Source: Clavaria fumosa (taxonomy: Eukaryota > Basidiomycota > Agaricomycetes > Agaricales > Clavariaceae). Taken from it: a stretch of DNA of 64,000 nt. The stretch covers positions 1 through 64,000 of the forward strand of contig OX637806.1 in assembly GCA_951802425.1 (NCBI GenBank). The letters run 5' to 3'. Each line of letters starts with the position of its first letter. The stretch's first letter is position 1. Of the stretch, positions 22,505 through 33,000 are shown piece by piece. The notes beneath the pieces were generated by a model, which was given only the letters and a program-made list of their open reading frames with translations, was not told where the DNA came from and made no database searches. Made by a program: the position numbers and the translations under genes.

Positions 22505-23900
22505 GTTTTCCCTGATGGAGGATTCAAACAATGGACAGGTGATGACTCCAAGGCATTGATGAAGGTCAGTCATCTATGTTTAATACATGTCTAACATGAA
22601 GTAAAAGGAATCTACAGGTCTACCTACCAGCAATAGAAGGCCATGTCCCACAGGATATGATGCATGCACTTCATGCATTCTTAGAATTCTGCTACACTGC
22701 CCAGCGAAATGTTCACACTGAACAGATGCTCAGACAGCTCAGGGATGCACTCAACCATTTTCACCACTACTGGACTGTATTCAAGAAGACTGGTACTCAC
22801 TCTGATTCAGCTGATGCTTTTGCCCTCCCTCGGCAGCATTCAATGGTTCATTATCCTCAGCTCATTTGCATGTTTGGTGCACCAAATGGCCTGTGCTCTT
22901 CCATTACTGAATCAAAGCACATTAAAGCAGTAAAAGAGCCATGGCATCAGTCCAATCAGTACAAGGCACTTGGTCAGATGTTGTTGACAAATCAGCAGCT
23001 GGATAAGCTTGCTGCTGCTTGTGTTGAGTTTACTAAACATGGCTTACTTGATGGAATGGGTCTCACAGATGCAGAGCATCAGTTTGAAATTGGTGTGGAT
23101 CAGCCTCTTGAAAGCCAGGCTGAGGGTGGCCATGATAATGATTCTGTGGAGGTTGATGGACCATCAGTGCTTGCATATGTTGACTTGGCAAGAGCAGTCC
23201 GTGAGTTACTGAAAGCACTCTCATGATTTTTTTCTGATTTTTCCTCAAGGACTTAAGCAAAATGTTGTCACCCTTGCAGCCCACATAAATGTGCCAAATC
23301 TGCCACAACTCATCTGTCAATTTCTTAGTGGCCAGCTACATTTTAATAACCCACTACCTTCAGTGGATGTCCCCTTGCCATCACACACATCTTTTGATGG
23401 GATTGTCTCTGTATTTCACTCTGCAGCAGTGACATACTTTGCACCCAGTGATCCAAGTGGTGTTGGTGGCATGCACCAAGTGCAAATTCGAGCAACACCT
23501 TCATGGCAATGAGGTCCACCCTGATTGTGCATTTGTTGAATCAAACCCTGAACTCAAGGGTATGCAGGGCCTTGATGTAGTGTGCATTCATCTAGTATTC
23601 TCATTCAGGCATCATGAAAAAGTCTACCCTTGTGCATTGGTCCACTGGTTTGTGCACAATGATGATCAACCTGATGAGGATACTGGCATGTGGATGGTTC
23701 AGCCAGAGTTCTATCCTGATGGGAAGCCTGTCATCTCAGTAATCCATCTTGACACTATCTTTCATGCTGCTCATCTAATTGGAGTCTATGGCAATAAATT
23801 CATTCCAAGGAGCCTTCATTCAGAACAATCACTAGATGCTTTCCACACATTCTATGTGAACAAATATATTGACCACCATGCTTTTGAGACTGCATCTTAG
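22505..23900 (+). pseudogene. Plavaka-type transposase, C-terminal remnant
   Basis: Blocks on the + strand match the basidiomycete Plavaka transposase as I know it. These are GGFKQWTGDDSKALMK, then after a fitting intron (about 22566-22617) VYLPAIEGHVPQDMMHALHAF, then RQHSMVHYPQLICMFGAPNG, SSITESKHIKAVKEPW and LGQMLLTNQQLDKLAA. After a stop and frame change near 23226 come NVPNLPQLICQFL and ATPSW, then a further frameshift near 23505. The last block (PDCAFVE, GLDVVCIHLVFSFRH, YPCALVHWF, DEDTGMWMVQPEF, HLDTIFHAAHLIGVYG, YVNKYIDHHAFETAS) ends at 23900. The N-terminal part with upstream catalytic residues is absent. The gene is non-functional. Confidence 0.8.
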
Positions 23901-24234
23901 ATCCAGGTCAGGTGACCTTCTCTCTCCCATCTTTTCCCTTCCCATATGCCTCCCCTCACTGCCTCATCATGTCCTTATCTCCTTATCATTCCATCCTAGT
24001 GTACACTATGCTCTTGCCAACAACCCTTTCATGCACAGCTTTCCCTACCCTGACTCATACATGTTGCTGCCTCCCCCTTTCCATATGTATGACTCATGTG
24101 CTTTTCCCTCAGTATGTATACTCAAGCTTTGCCCTAGGTAAGATACAAGTCTCACTATTCAAAATCTATTGGAAGGATTTTCAAGCACTAAGCATGGGGA
24201 CACAAGAAGTCTGGAGTCCAGGAAGTCATCATGA

Positions 24235-24277
24235 CTTGTAGTCTTATCAGAGTCACTGACTCTGGTAAGACTACAAG
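24235..24277. repeat. Perfectly placed 21-bp hairpin
   Basis: CTTGTAGTCTTATCAGAGTCA and its reverse complement flank a single-base loop, with one mismatch. It lies at the inner edge of the right subterminal region of the Plavaka-like element. Confidence 0.8.
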
Positions 24278-24497
24278 TACTTAAAATGTTGTCTTTACCC
24301 ACAGATTTCTCTCTTGACCTGTTCTTAAAATTCACTTATTCTCTTGATAGTTTCCTATTGTCTTGAGATGCACTTGAGTCACTTGACACTATTATTCAGC
24401 ATTCAGGCCAAGACAGAATCAAGGAAATTCTGCCTTCTTGACTATCTTGATCCTCTTGACTGCAGGTCAAGTTAGGTCAAGAAAAATCATGTTTTGC
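24240..24497. repeat. Right subterminal repeats (TCTTGAC motif)
   Basis: Repeated CTTGAC, CTTGAT and GTCAAG motifs ending in the right terminal repeat (catgttttgctgatgatg, 24488-24505). They mirror the motif-rich zone at 18088-18430. Confidence 0.6.
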
Positions 24498-24505
24498 TGA
24501 TGATG

Positions 24506-25640
24506 TTGTTGATGGAGGATTGAGTTTCCTTGATCAATGATATAAACTGAACTAACACTGCCAGTAGTTCAATGACATCAATGCACAGCAAGAAACAGGT
24601 ACCTGTTTGCTAACCTTCCATCCTGATCCCAAGCTGCAAACATCTCATGAGATTTGTGAATGCAACAGTGCACACACACTGAGTTGAGAAGAGACAGAAT
24701 TATTATACAAGCAGGACATCACATATTATGAGATGAGCAAAGGAGAGGTGCACACACTGCTTATCAACAATGCAGACCTGCATGCCCCAGGTATGCATGC
24801 AACTGAGCCATGCAGGGCCTATGCCAATGACAATATGTGCCAAGTCACAAACAGCAAACCAAGAGACCAGTGTAGATATGTCATGGCCCCATCAATGAGA
24901 GATACCTTCACTGCTGTCACCACTGTCAGATTGTTCCTTTACACCAACCAAACATGTTATCTATCCTTGACAGTTATGAATGTCTCCACTCTTATAGTGC
25001 CACCCTCAGTTTGTCCCCAGCATCAGAATTCTTGTATTCATTGACCACTGTGTCATTACCCAGGGCATTGCAATCCCTATCTGCATCACATGTGGAAACA
25101 TGGTGCCTAAGGCAGTTGCAAATGCCATCTTTCAGGTACCACATGCACTTGCTTGTACACATCTGACAGATATGTACATGGCTCTAGCCATGTCCTGCCT
25201 GATACAACAGTTTACCCTCTCAAGGAATTGTACCTTGAATGCCTTGGCACACCAAGGCAGGTAGTAGTTATAGACTTTTTAATCTATTAACTAGCAGTTA
25301 ACCCAGCCATGCTATGGTTGGTCCACTTAAGGCTTAAAGGTGTGTCAAAAGTTGTCACTGACTCAATTGTAACAGTAACAACAACACAAGGATAACAGTG
25401 TATGCAACATATTCCTGGTGTACAACTAAGATGCAGAGCCACTCACTGTTTGCTGCTCCTTGGGCTACTGGTCTTTAGATGCTTCAAATTCAAGGAACTA
25501 GTCTGAGCAAAGTTGAATTTGAGCTTGCAGGAACATTTCTCAGTCAGTGCAGCTTAAGATGTGTTTGAGACTAAAATGTAATAATGGTCTCAAAAGTTCA
25601 AACTTAATGGCATTCAATGCAGGGGCAAGAGGTGGTGGTG
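24506..25640. other. Intergenic, no recognisable gene
   Basis: Moderately AT-rich unique sequence. A 103-codon + strand ORF (24733-25044) shows no family resemblance or codon bias I can see and is not called. Confidence 0.5.
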
Positions 25641-25689
25641 CTTGCCCAAGATGTATCATGTTTTCAAGGTCAATAATGAAATGGGTGAT

Positions 25690-26567
25690 ATGAACATTAT
25701 TCCTCCTGGCTGGCAGGCCCTGCTCCCCACTCTGGGGACTTGCACTCAGCCACAGCTGTGGTCCTTCAGCTCCTGTGCACAGATGCTGCTCCACCCTCTG
25801 TGGGCTTGTGCCCAGCCTTGGCTGTGGCCCCTCATGCCCTGTGCCTGGCTCTATCACATCACATGTGTCTCCAGCTGACCCTCTTGGCCAGCAGGCACTG
25901 CATGTGCCTGCCATTGTTCCTCCTGGCCAGCAGGCCCTGCTCTCATGCTAGATGCTGCTCCCCACTCTGGGGGCTTGCAGGCCATAGCTGTGGTCCTTCA
26001 GCTCCTATGCACAGATGCTGCACCCTGCTCTGTAGTGTTGTGCCCAGCCTTGGCTCTGTGGCCTTGTGCCCAGCCTTGGCTGTGGCCTTGTGCCCAGCCT
26101 TGGCTGTGGCCCCTTGGGTCCTGCACCTGGCTCTGTCAAATAGCACATGTCTCTGGCTGACCCCTCTTGGCCAGCATGCACTGTGTGTGCCTGCCAATGT
26201 TCCTCCTGGTTGGCAGGCCCAGTTCCTGTGTGTGGATGCCACTCCCCACTCTGGGGACTTGTGCCCAGCTGCAGCTACATTCCCTTGGCTCCTGCACATG
26301 GATGCTGCTCCTCACTCTGTGGGCTTGTGGACTTGTGCCCAGCTGTGGCTACATTCCCTCAGCTCCTGCATGTGGATGCTGCTCCTCACTCTGTGGGCTT
26401 GTGCCCAACCTCAGCTCTGTGGACTTGTGCCTGGCCTTGGCTATGGCCCCTTGGGTCCTGTGCCTTGCCTTGCTGTGGCCCCTTGGCTCACTTGCTCAGT
26501 ATGGCCACAGTCCCTCAGCTCCTGTGTATGGTCCCTGGTCCCTGCTCATTGGACCTACACATGGATG
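25690..26567. repeat. Minisatellite with higher-order unit of about 240-290 bp
   Basis: Three higher-order copies begin near 25690, 25936 and 26219, each with the order CCCCACTCTGGGGACTTG, CAGCTCCTG, GATGCTGCTCC, CTGTGGGCTTGTGCCCAGC, TTGGCTGTGGCCCC, and (in the first two) TGGCCAGCA. Short internal units such as TTGTGCCCAGCCTTGGCTGTGG are themselves tandem. The long ORFs across it are by-products of the repeats. The same sequence type resumes at 37480-37530, on the far side of the hAT element. Confidence 0.85.
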
Positions 26568-29500
26568 CTCCCCTCTAGGGCATTCCACGGGTATACCCCG
26601 GGTTCAGATTTCACACACCATACCCCTACCTGCAATCACCATACCCTTATCAGGTAGGGGTTGACACCCTACCCGCATCATCTGCGGTGTAGTCATGAAC
26701 CCGCAGTACCTAGGATAACTGCAGTATTTATTTCGTAGAAGAGCACAGAACATGCATAACAAGTCATAATGATTCGTAACTACATCCTACCCTCATTTGT
26801 TATCACAAAGCTCAAGTTCCATGGAAGCCTTCCTCTTCATGGAGCCTAAAGCGGACAAAAGATCCTCAGTAAATATTAGATCATTGTGGCTCCAGGATCC
26901 TAAACAAAGGTATGAACGAATTGAGAGAGGGGACAGAGCATTGCGAGTGAAATGCAGGAGCTGTCAGCCTTGCGAGAACACATGCTCAACAGCTGTGGAT
27001 GTCGCTGTGCACGAGATGTCAGTTTCGCATTACAAGAGAGGCTCACACGAACCTGGTATGCTCAGATAATCAAGTGCCATTCGAGAGAGGTTTGGGTAAA
27101 CCCTGCGATTGTTGTACCACCACTTGAGAGGGTCATGGACCTTCTCAACTGGCAACTTGAGGTAGTCGTCAAGTTCGCTATGTGTAGCAGTCGTTTTCTC
27201 GTCAACAGAGTAGTCTGCGAAGCAGCTGAACTCATCGTCGAATCGTTCCTGACATCACATGAGTGTTCATGATATGGTGATAGAATAGCAATAGCAGTTG
27301 TGGCTTACAATAGTGCCTTTGTGCATTTCATTCGTCTCATTCGTCTCCTGCGTGCGCTCCTCTTTACCTTCATAATTCTTGATGTACTCCTCACAAACAA
27401 TGTCCTCTGCAGTCTCAATCCATTCAGCTTTCCAATTGTGTACTCGGAAGTACTCAAGCTTGAGACTGGGGTGAAGGACTGAGGGCATGATTAGTGATGG
27501 TGACAAATGTATACAATACTCTCACCCATTGCGATGCGATAGGTGGATGAGTTATCTGTGGTGCTGTAGTACTTGTCGAGTTTGGCAGCTGCCACCTTCA
27601 TGGCAACTTGGATTGCCTCGTGATACGCCTCCTTGCTTTGACGATTGAGCCTGTCTGTAATCTTATCCATAGCTGGGATAACACCAGCCACGCTGGCAGT
27701 GTCACGCGAGAAGAAGATGGTTGCTTTTTTGTATTGCTATTGACACGAATAGGTTAGTTGGTGACAAGAGTACAATCCCACAGTGTGCACCTGGAGTACA
27801 GCAACAAGATCTCCGACGATGATCCAGTCCTCGTCGTCAAGCTCGAACTTGCGTAGTTTCAATGCCTTGTCACTCGTAATGTTGTCAATTGGCTTGCGAT
27901 ACTCAAGGGCAACACTCAGCATGTCATATGTAGAGTTCCATCTGGTGACGACATCACAAGGGATAAGCTTTGGTTTGAAATTAAGCTCTTTGCAAACTCG
28001 GCGCCAGGCAGGCAGCATGATTGTGGTTGAATGGATAATTGTGAAGGCCAACTGGCGAACCTGAGGTTGTGAAGGTTAGTTTCATGAATGCAGCGTAGCC
28101 TGGTCACCAAGATACCTTTGACACAACGGTGCGGATGACGGCTGTTTTCTCCATAAGAACCACGCACTGATTCTCGTCGAGGTCTGCCAACTCATCCTCG
28201 CTTTCCTCTTTGTCGTTATCACAGCCAAACTCTTTGTCATGCGCACCCTCCTCATCACTGTCTGACTCTCCTTCAAAACATAAGCCATCATCAAACTCAG
28301 GGTTGTCCATGGCTACTGTGGAAGAGAGGCCAGCATTGAAAGGTTTGAGAAGAGTTTTAGCGGACAGCTGGAGTGTGTGGTTGAAGCAGTGGATGCGGTT
28401 GACTTCATCAAAGGCATTGGATATGCTGTCGAGGTGGGTGATCATCGTATCATTAGAGGTGGCATTGTCGGCAATGATGGACAGGATCTGGATGGCATGT
28501 ACAGTCAGTAGCTGCCCTAAAGCGGTCTTGTCATTCCTACATACCTTCTCCTCAAGGCCGTGTCGCCTAAGCATCGCGCTGAAGGCCTGAGCAAGGTTGG
28601 CTCCTGAATGAGACTTGGGGTAATGTCAGTTTTCTTGTACATTGCATGCCATACAACCAGGTAATGCACCTGGGCCACCTCGACAACATCTAAAAGAAAA
28701 GAGAATATTCGGCCTTGGTGTTCCAAGTGAACAGTCCAAGCGACAAAGGCACGATGATTTGGTGATGTCCATGCATCGGTAGCAAAATGAATGCGCCCAG
28801 GGTGGTCCTGGAATGAGTGTCAATGACATTCATTGACGAGAGAGTAGATATGGATGTACATGTAATAGTTTATCCACCTGTTGCTGGCACTTGGCAAAAC
28901 AAGCCTTGATATCGCAACCCACAGTCTGTGGAGAAGGCCACTTCATGGTTGGTCGCCCTGCTGAAAGAAGCTCTCGCAACTCGCAATCCCTCATGACATT
29001 TGCAGGTCGGTTGCTTTCAGTCACCCAACGGACAATATGGGCACTAAGCACGATGAGCAGCATACAAGATAGCAAATAGAGGTACGTACCATGCTTCCAC
29101 GCTGGTATGTTGACGGTGGGAGAAGTGAACAGGCTGTTGTCCAGGGCGAGCGAAGATAGAAAAGATAGAAGATGACTGGGCCTTTGCATCACTGCCAGTC
29201 GCAGCGTTTGAAACAGCCTCTGCACCAAAACATTTCGTCGCATGGTACTTGAGGTTAGCTGTCGATGCCCTATCTTTCGAGTCCTGGTAGCGGCGTACTC
29301 CACCAGCAGTCGTCTTGCATCGAGGAGCAGCACAAGTGAAGAAATGACACGGGCGGCCTTCGTGAGTTTGAACGGCAACTTCGGCTTTGAAAAAGCCATA
29401 GATTGATGAACGCCAGGTGCATTTGAGTTTCGCTAAACACACTCAGCGGGTGAGGACAAATGTGGGATAGAAATGGGCTACGTACCCAACTGTGTCTTGG

Positions 29501-29709
29501 GGTCATCAAAGCCAGAATCCCCTTCATTGTCGTCATCACCTTCAAGATCAAGTAGTTCTTCAATGGAATCGTTGCCGTTATCGGGGCCTGTGGGTATCTG
29601 CATGTGTGAAGGGGAGAGAGTGTGGCGGGCTTGCTTGAACGGACTCACTATGGCCTTAGCACCAGTCTTGACGCCTTTCTTGACAACATTCTTGAGTGAA
29701 GATGAAATC

Positions 29710-29999
29710 TATCAGACTGGGTCTCACACAACTTAAGCGTAAGGTCATGACGACAATACTAAGATAAGGGGAAAAGGGTACAAGAATGGAAAAGACGTAG
29801 TATATATAGCGAACGCTTCGGCATTTGCCGGCGTTCCCATGCTCGGACCTCTCAGATCACGTGATGCGCCCAGGCCCAGGTCATGTGATCTTACGATTAT
29901 GTAATCTGACCACAGCCACAGGTCATGTGACCTTCCAACAACCCTCCCCAGTTTCTCCACAACTGCACTTTGGGATGGCTTACATAAGCGATCCTAACA
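29710..29999 (-). repeat. 3' LTR of Gypsy element 2
   Basis: 290 bp, + strand ends TATCAG...CTAACA, preceded by aaatc. It contains a TATA box on the minus strand at 29800-29808 and several GTCATGTGA/TCACGTGA motifs that could be E-box-like sites. Confidence 0.93.
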
Positions 30000-30012
30000 T
30001 CACCCCCCTCTT
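30000..30012 (-). other. Polypurine tract of Gypsy element 2
   Basis: AAGAGGGGGGTGA on the minus strand, touching the 3' LTR and overlapping the pol stop codon. The layout is the same as in element 1. Confidence 0.8.
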
Positions 30013-33000
30013 AAGGCTGGGCGTCCCGACCAGCTAGCTTGGCCTTGTCGGGGTGGGAGAGGAAGAAGTCCCGGAGAAGCAACGTTACGTTAGTGAGGTT
30101 CCTACGGGGCTCCCAAGTGTTTTCCTCCACTGGATATCCCAACCACTTCACCAAGTACTTCACCCCACGTCCCACCTTCTTAACATCAAGGATCGCCTCC
30201 ACATCATACTCCAGGTGGTCGTCATCAATCGTAGGGGGTGGAGGGGGAGGCAGGTTCTGAGAAGGGAAGGAGGGGGGGTGGTATGGTGTCAACAGCAACT
30301 CATTGAAGACCCGATGGATGCGCCAGGCCTGAGGGAGCTTGAGGCGATACCCAGCAGGTCCCACCTTCTCCTCAACTGCAAAGGGGCCTGCTCTCTTGTT
30401 GTCAAGCTTTTTACAGGGCCGGTCCATCTTCAAGTTTCTAGTATCCAGCCAGACCAGATCTCCCTCAGAGTACTCCCGACTTGGGCGTTTCCCCTTATCG
30501 TAGCTCTTCTTCATCGCTGCCACCGCTTTCTCCATTGCCTCCTTGGCTGCTCTTCGGGACTCCGTGAGCTTAGCCATCCACTCGTCTGCCGCCGGGTTCA
30601 CCTCAGAAGGTGGCCGGAGCCCCCCATTCCATGGGTGTCGTCCATAATCGAGGAAGAAAGGTGTCTGTCCTGTTGCTGAGTGCTCACGATTATTAAGAGC
30701 AAACTCCGCAGTGGACAACCATTCAGCCCAGTCATCCTGGAGATGGTCCACATAAGCCCGGAGATAGATCTCCATCTCCTGGTTCGCCCGTTCCGTCTGT
30801 CCATCAGTCTGTGGATGAAAGGCAGTACTTGGATTTGCCTTTACCCGGATCATGGAGTAGAACTCCTTCATGAAGCGGGACACAAACTGGGACCCCCGGT
30901 CACTCACAACCTTGTGAGGGACTCCATGGTCACGAAACACTCGATCCCGGAGGAGACGCACCGCTCCAAGTCCTGTGAGGTCGAGCCCAATCGCTTCGAG
31001 CAGTGTCCGTTTCGTGAATTTGTCGACAATAACAAGGATGGCATTATGTCCACGGGAGAGGGGGAGGGGACCGACTATGTCCCATGAAATCACTGACCAG
31101 GGACCATCGGGCACCAGATGGGGGTGCAGTGGGGCAGCACGCTTGGTACGGTCGGGCTTCGTCCGCTGGCATGTCTCACACCCCTGGGCATACCGATCCG
31201 CATCTTTTACCATGTCCGGCCACCAATAACCCTTCACTAGTGCTGCTCTCAACTTCCGGGGCCCAGGGTGTCCAGCAGCAGGGAGGTCATGCTCAAACTC
31301 GAGAACGGCCTCACGAGCTCCTAGGGGGACCCAAGTGACTATCCCCTTCCGCCAGAGTCCAGCACGATCTCGTGTCCACTCATCATCAAGCTCCTCCGGC
31401 TTCTGTATGTGTACCGCGCTATTTTTCTGGAGTAGCGTCTCCATTTCCGATGTGAATGACACACGGACTTCCGTTTCCGGGAAAACCTGCACCGGTGCAT
31501 CCTCCTCCACCATCTCTCCATAGTCCGGTCTCCGGGAGAGTGCATCTGCCTTTGTATTCGACTTGCCAGTGCGATACTTTATCTCAAAGTCAAAGCACTG
31601 GAGCTCTCCAACCCAACGAACCTGCCTCGGCTTCAACTTCTGGGGCTTCCGGAAGTACTGGAGGTTTGCATGGTCCGTCCAGATCTCAATTGTCTCCTCT
31701 GCTCCAATGAGGTATGCTCGCCACTTGCGAAGTGCCCGAATCACAGCCAAGAACTCCTTGTCGTACACATCATAGTTCTTCTCAGCTGCAGTGAGGGCCT
31801 TGGAGATATAGTCAACAACTCTCCAGGTTCCATCCATCTGCTGCTGCGAGAGCACTCCACCAGTTGCCAGGTTGCTTGCATCTGTCTCTACCTTCCATCT
31901 CCCTTTGTCCTGAGGCAGAGCCAAGACCGGGGCCGATACGAGTGCCTGGCGGAGATCTCGGAAGGCTGCTTCCTCCTCCTCCTCCCATTTCCATGGAACA
32001 TTCCCAGTCAGCCGGAAGAGTGGCTTTGCCCGGGCAGAAAGATTCGGGATGTGTCGGCGGAGGTAGTTCAGCATTCCATTGAACCTCTGGACATCCTTCA
32101 CATTCTTGGGACGTGGCCAATCTCGGACTGCCGCACCCTTGGCCGGATCATGCTCTAGTCTGTTGTGGGAGATCTTCATCCCCAGGAAGATGATCTCGCT
32201 CTTCTCAAACTCGCATTTACTGAGTTTGAGACACAACCCATTCTCTCCAAACTTCCTCAAGACCCGATCCATCCAGTACCGGTGTGTAGCCAAGTCCTCT
32301 GCAAACACAATGACATCATCCACATAGGCCCTCACATGTCCTCCTGCAATCTCCTCCCTCAACACATGATTCATGAAGCGTTGGAAGGTAGCAGGGGCAT
32401 TCTGCAGTCCAAACCACATGACAGCTGGTTCAAAGAGTCCACGGGGTGTCAGGAAGGCACAGCGGTGCTGGTGCTCAGGCCAGACCTGCATAGATGGGAA
32501 ACCTCCCTTTGCATCAATCTTAGAGTAGATCGACGCTCCTTTAAGCACATCCACTGTGTCTCGGATGCGGGGGAGGGGGTACTTGTCCTTGATCAGGTGT
32601 GCATTCAGCCTCGAGTAGTCGATGATTGGCCGCAGTTTGTCCTTCTCATGTTTGAAGAAGAAGGGGCTGGCATACGGGGATTTTGAGGGCCGGATTCGTC
32701 CAGAAGCAAGCTGCTCATCCACCCAACGGTTCATCTCCACCATCTCCTGCCGTGTCAAAGAATACAGCTTGGAGGAGAGGTGCTCAGGGTCCTTTTTGAA
32801 CTCGATCTTAATATCGAAGTCTGGTCGGGAGCGGGGAAGTTCATCCCACTTCGCTTCACTAAACACCAAAGGGTAGCGGCTGGGCCAATCGGGGGTAGGG
32901 CCAGAGTTGGGAAAACGGGTGTCCAGAATACTCGTGGATGCGAGGGTACTCGTTTTCAGGGGTGCAGAGGCTCGAGGGGATGGGGAACACTGTGGGGGGC

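Larger units (their letters stand above)
18070..24505 (+). mobile_element. Putative Plavaka/CACTA-like DNA transposon with captured host gene pieces
   Basis: The left end reads CATCATCAGGAAAACGTGA. The reverse complement of the right end reads CATCATCAGCAAAACATGA, so 17 of 19 positions match; both continue into TCTTGAC-rich subterminal sequence. Inside lie remnants of a Plavaka-type transposase near the right end (22505-23900, + strand). The left half contains GC-rich, gene-like fragments that have nothing to do with transposition (18600-21230). I see no convincing target duplicate (flanks ggg and ttg), so the exact borders are tentative. A 293-bp hAT MITE is nested within. This is best read as a decayed, non-autonomous element that picked up host sequence; the alternative is a chance pairing of two relics. 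Confidence 0.6.

Noticed and set aside
18070..24505. A target-site duplicate for the Plavaka-like element
   Set aside because: Immediate flanks (ggg and ttg) do not match, and shifting the ends by one or two bases does not help. The element is kept only on its terminal repeats, subterminal motifs and transposase remnant.
24733..25044. 103-codon + strand ORF
   Set aside because: No homology feature, no codon bias and no neighbouring exon could be recognised.
25740..26657. 305-codon ORF in the minisatellite
   Set aside because: Repetitive Cys/Leu/Trp-rich reading of tandem repeats, open in several frames on both strands.
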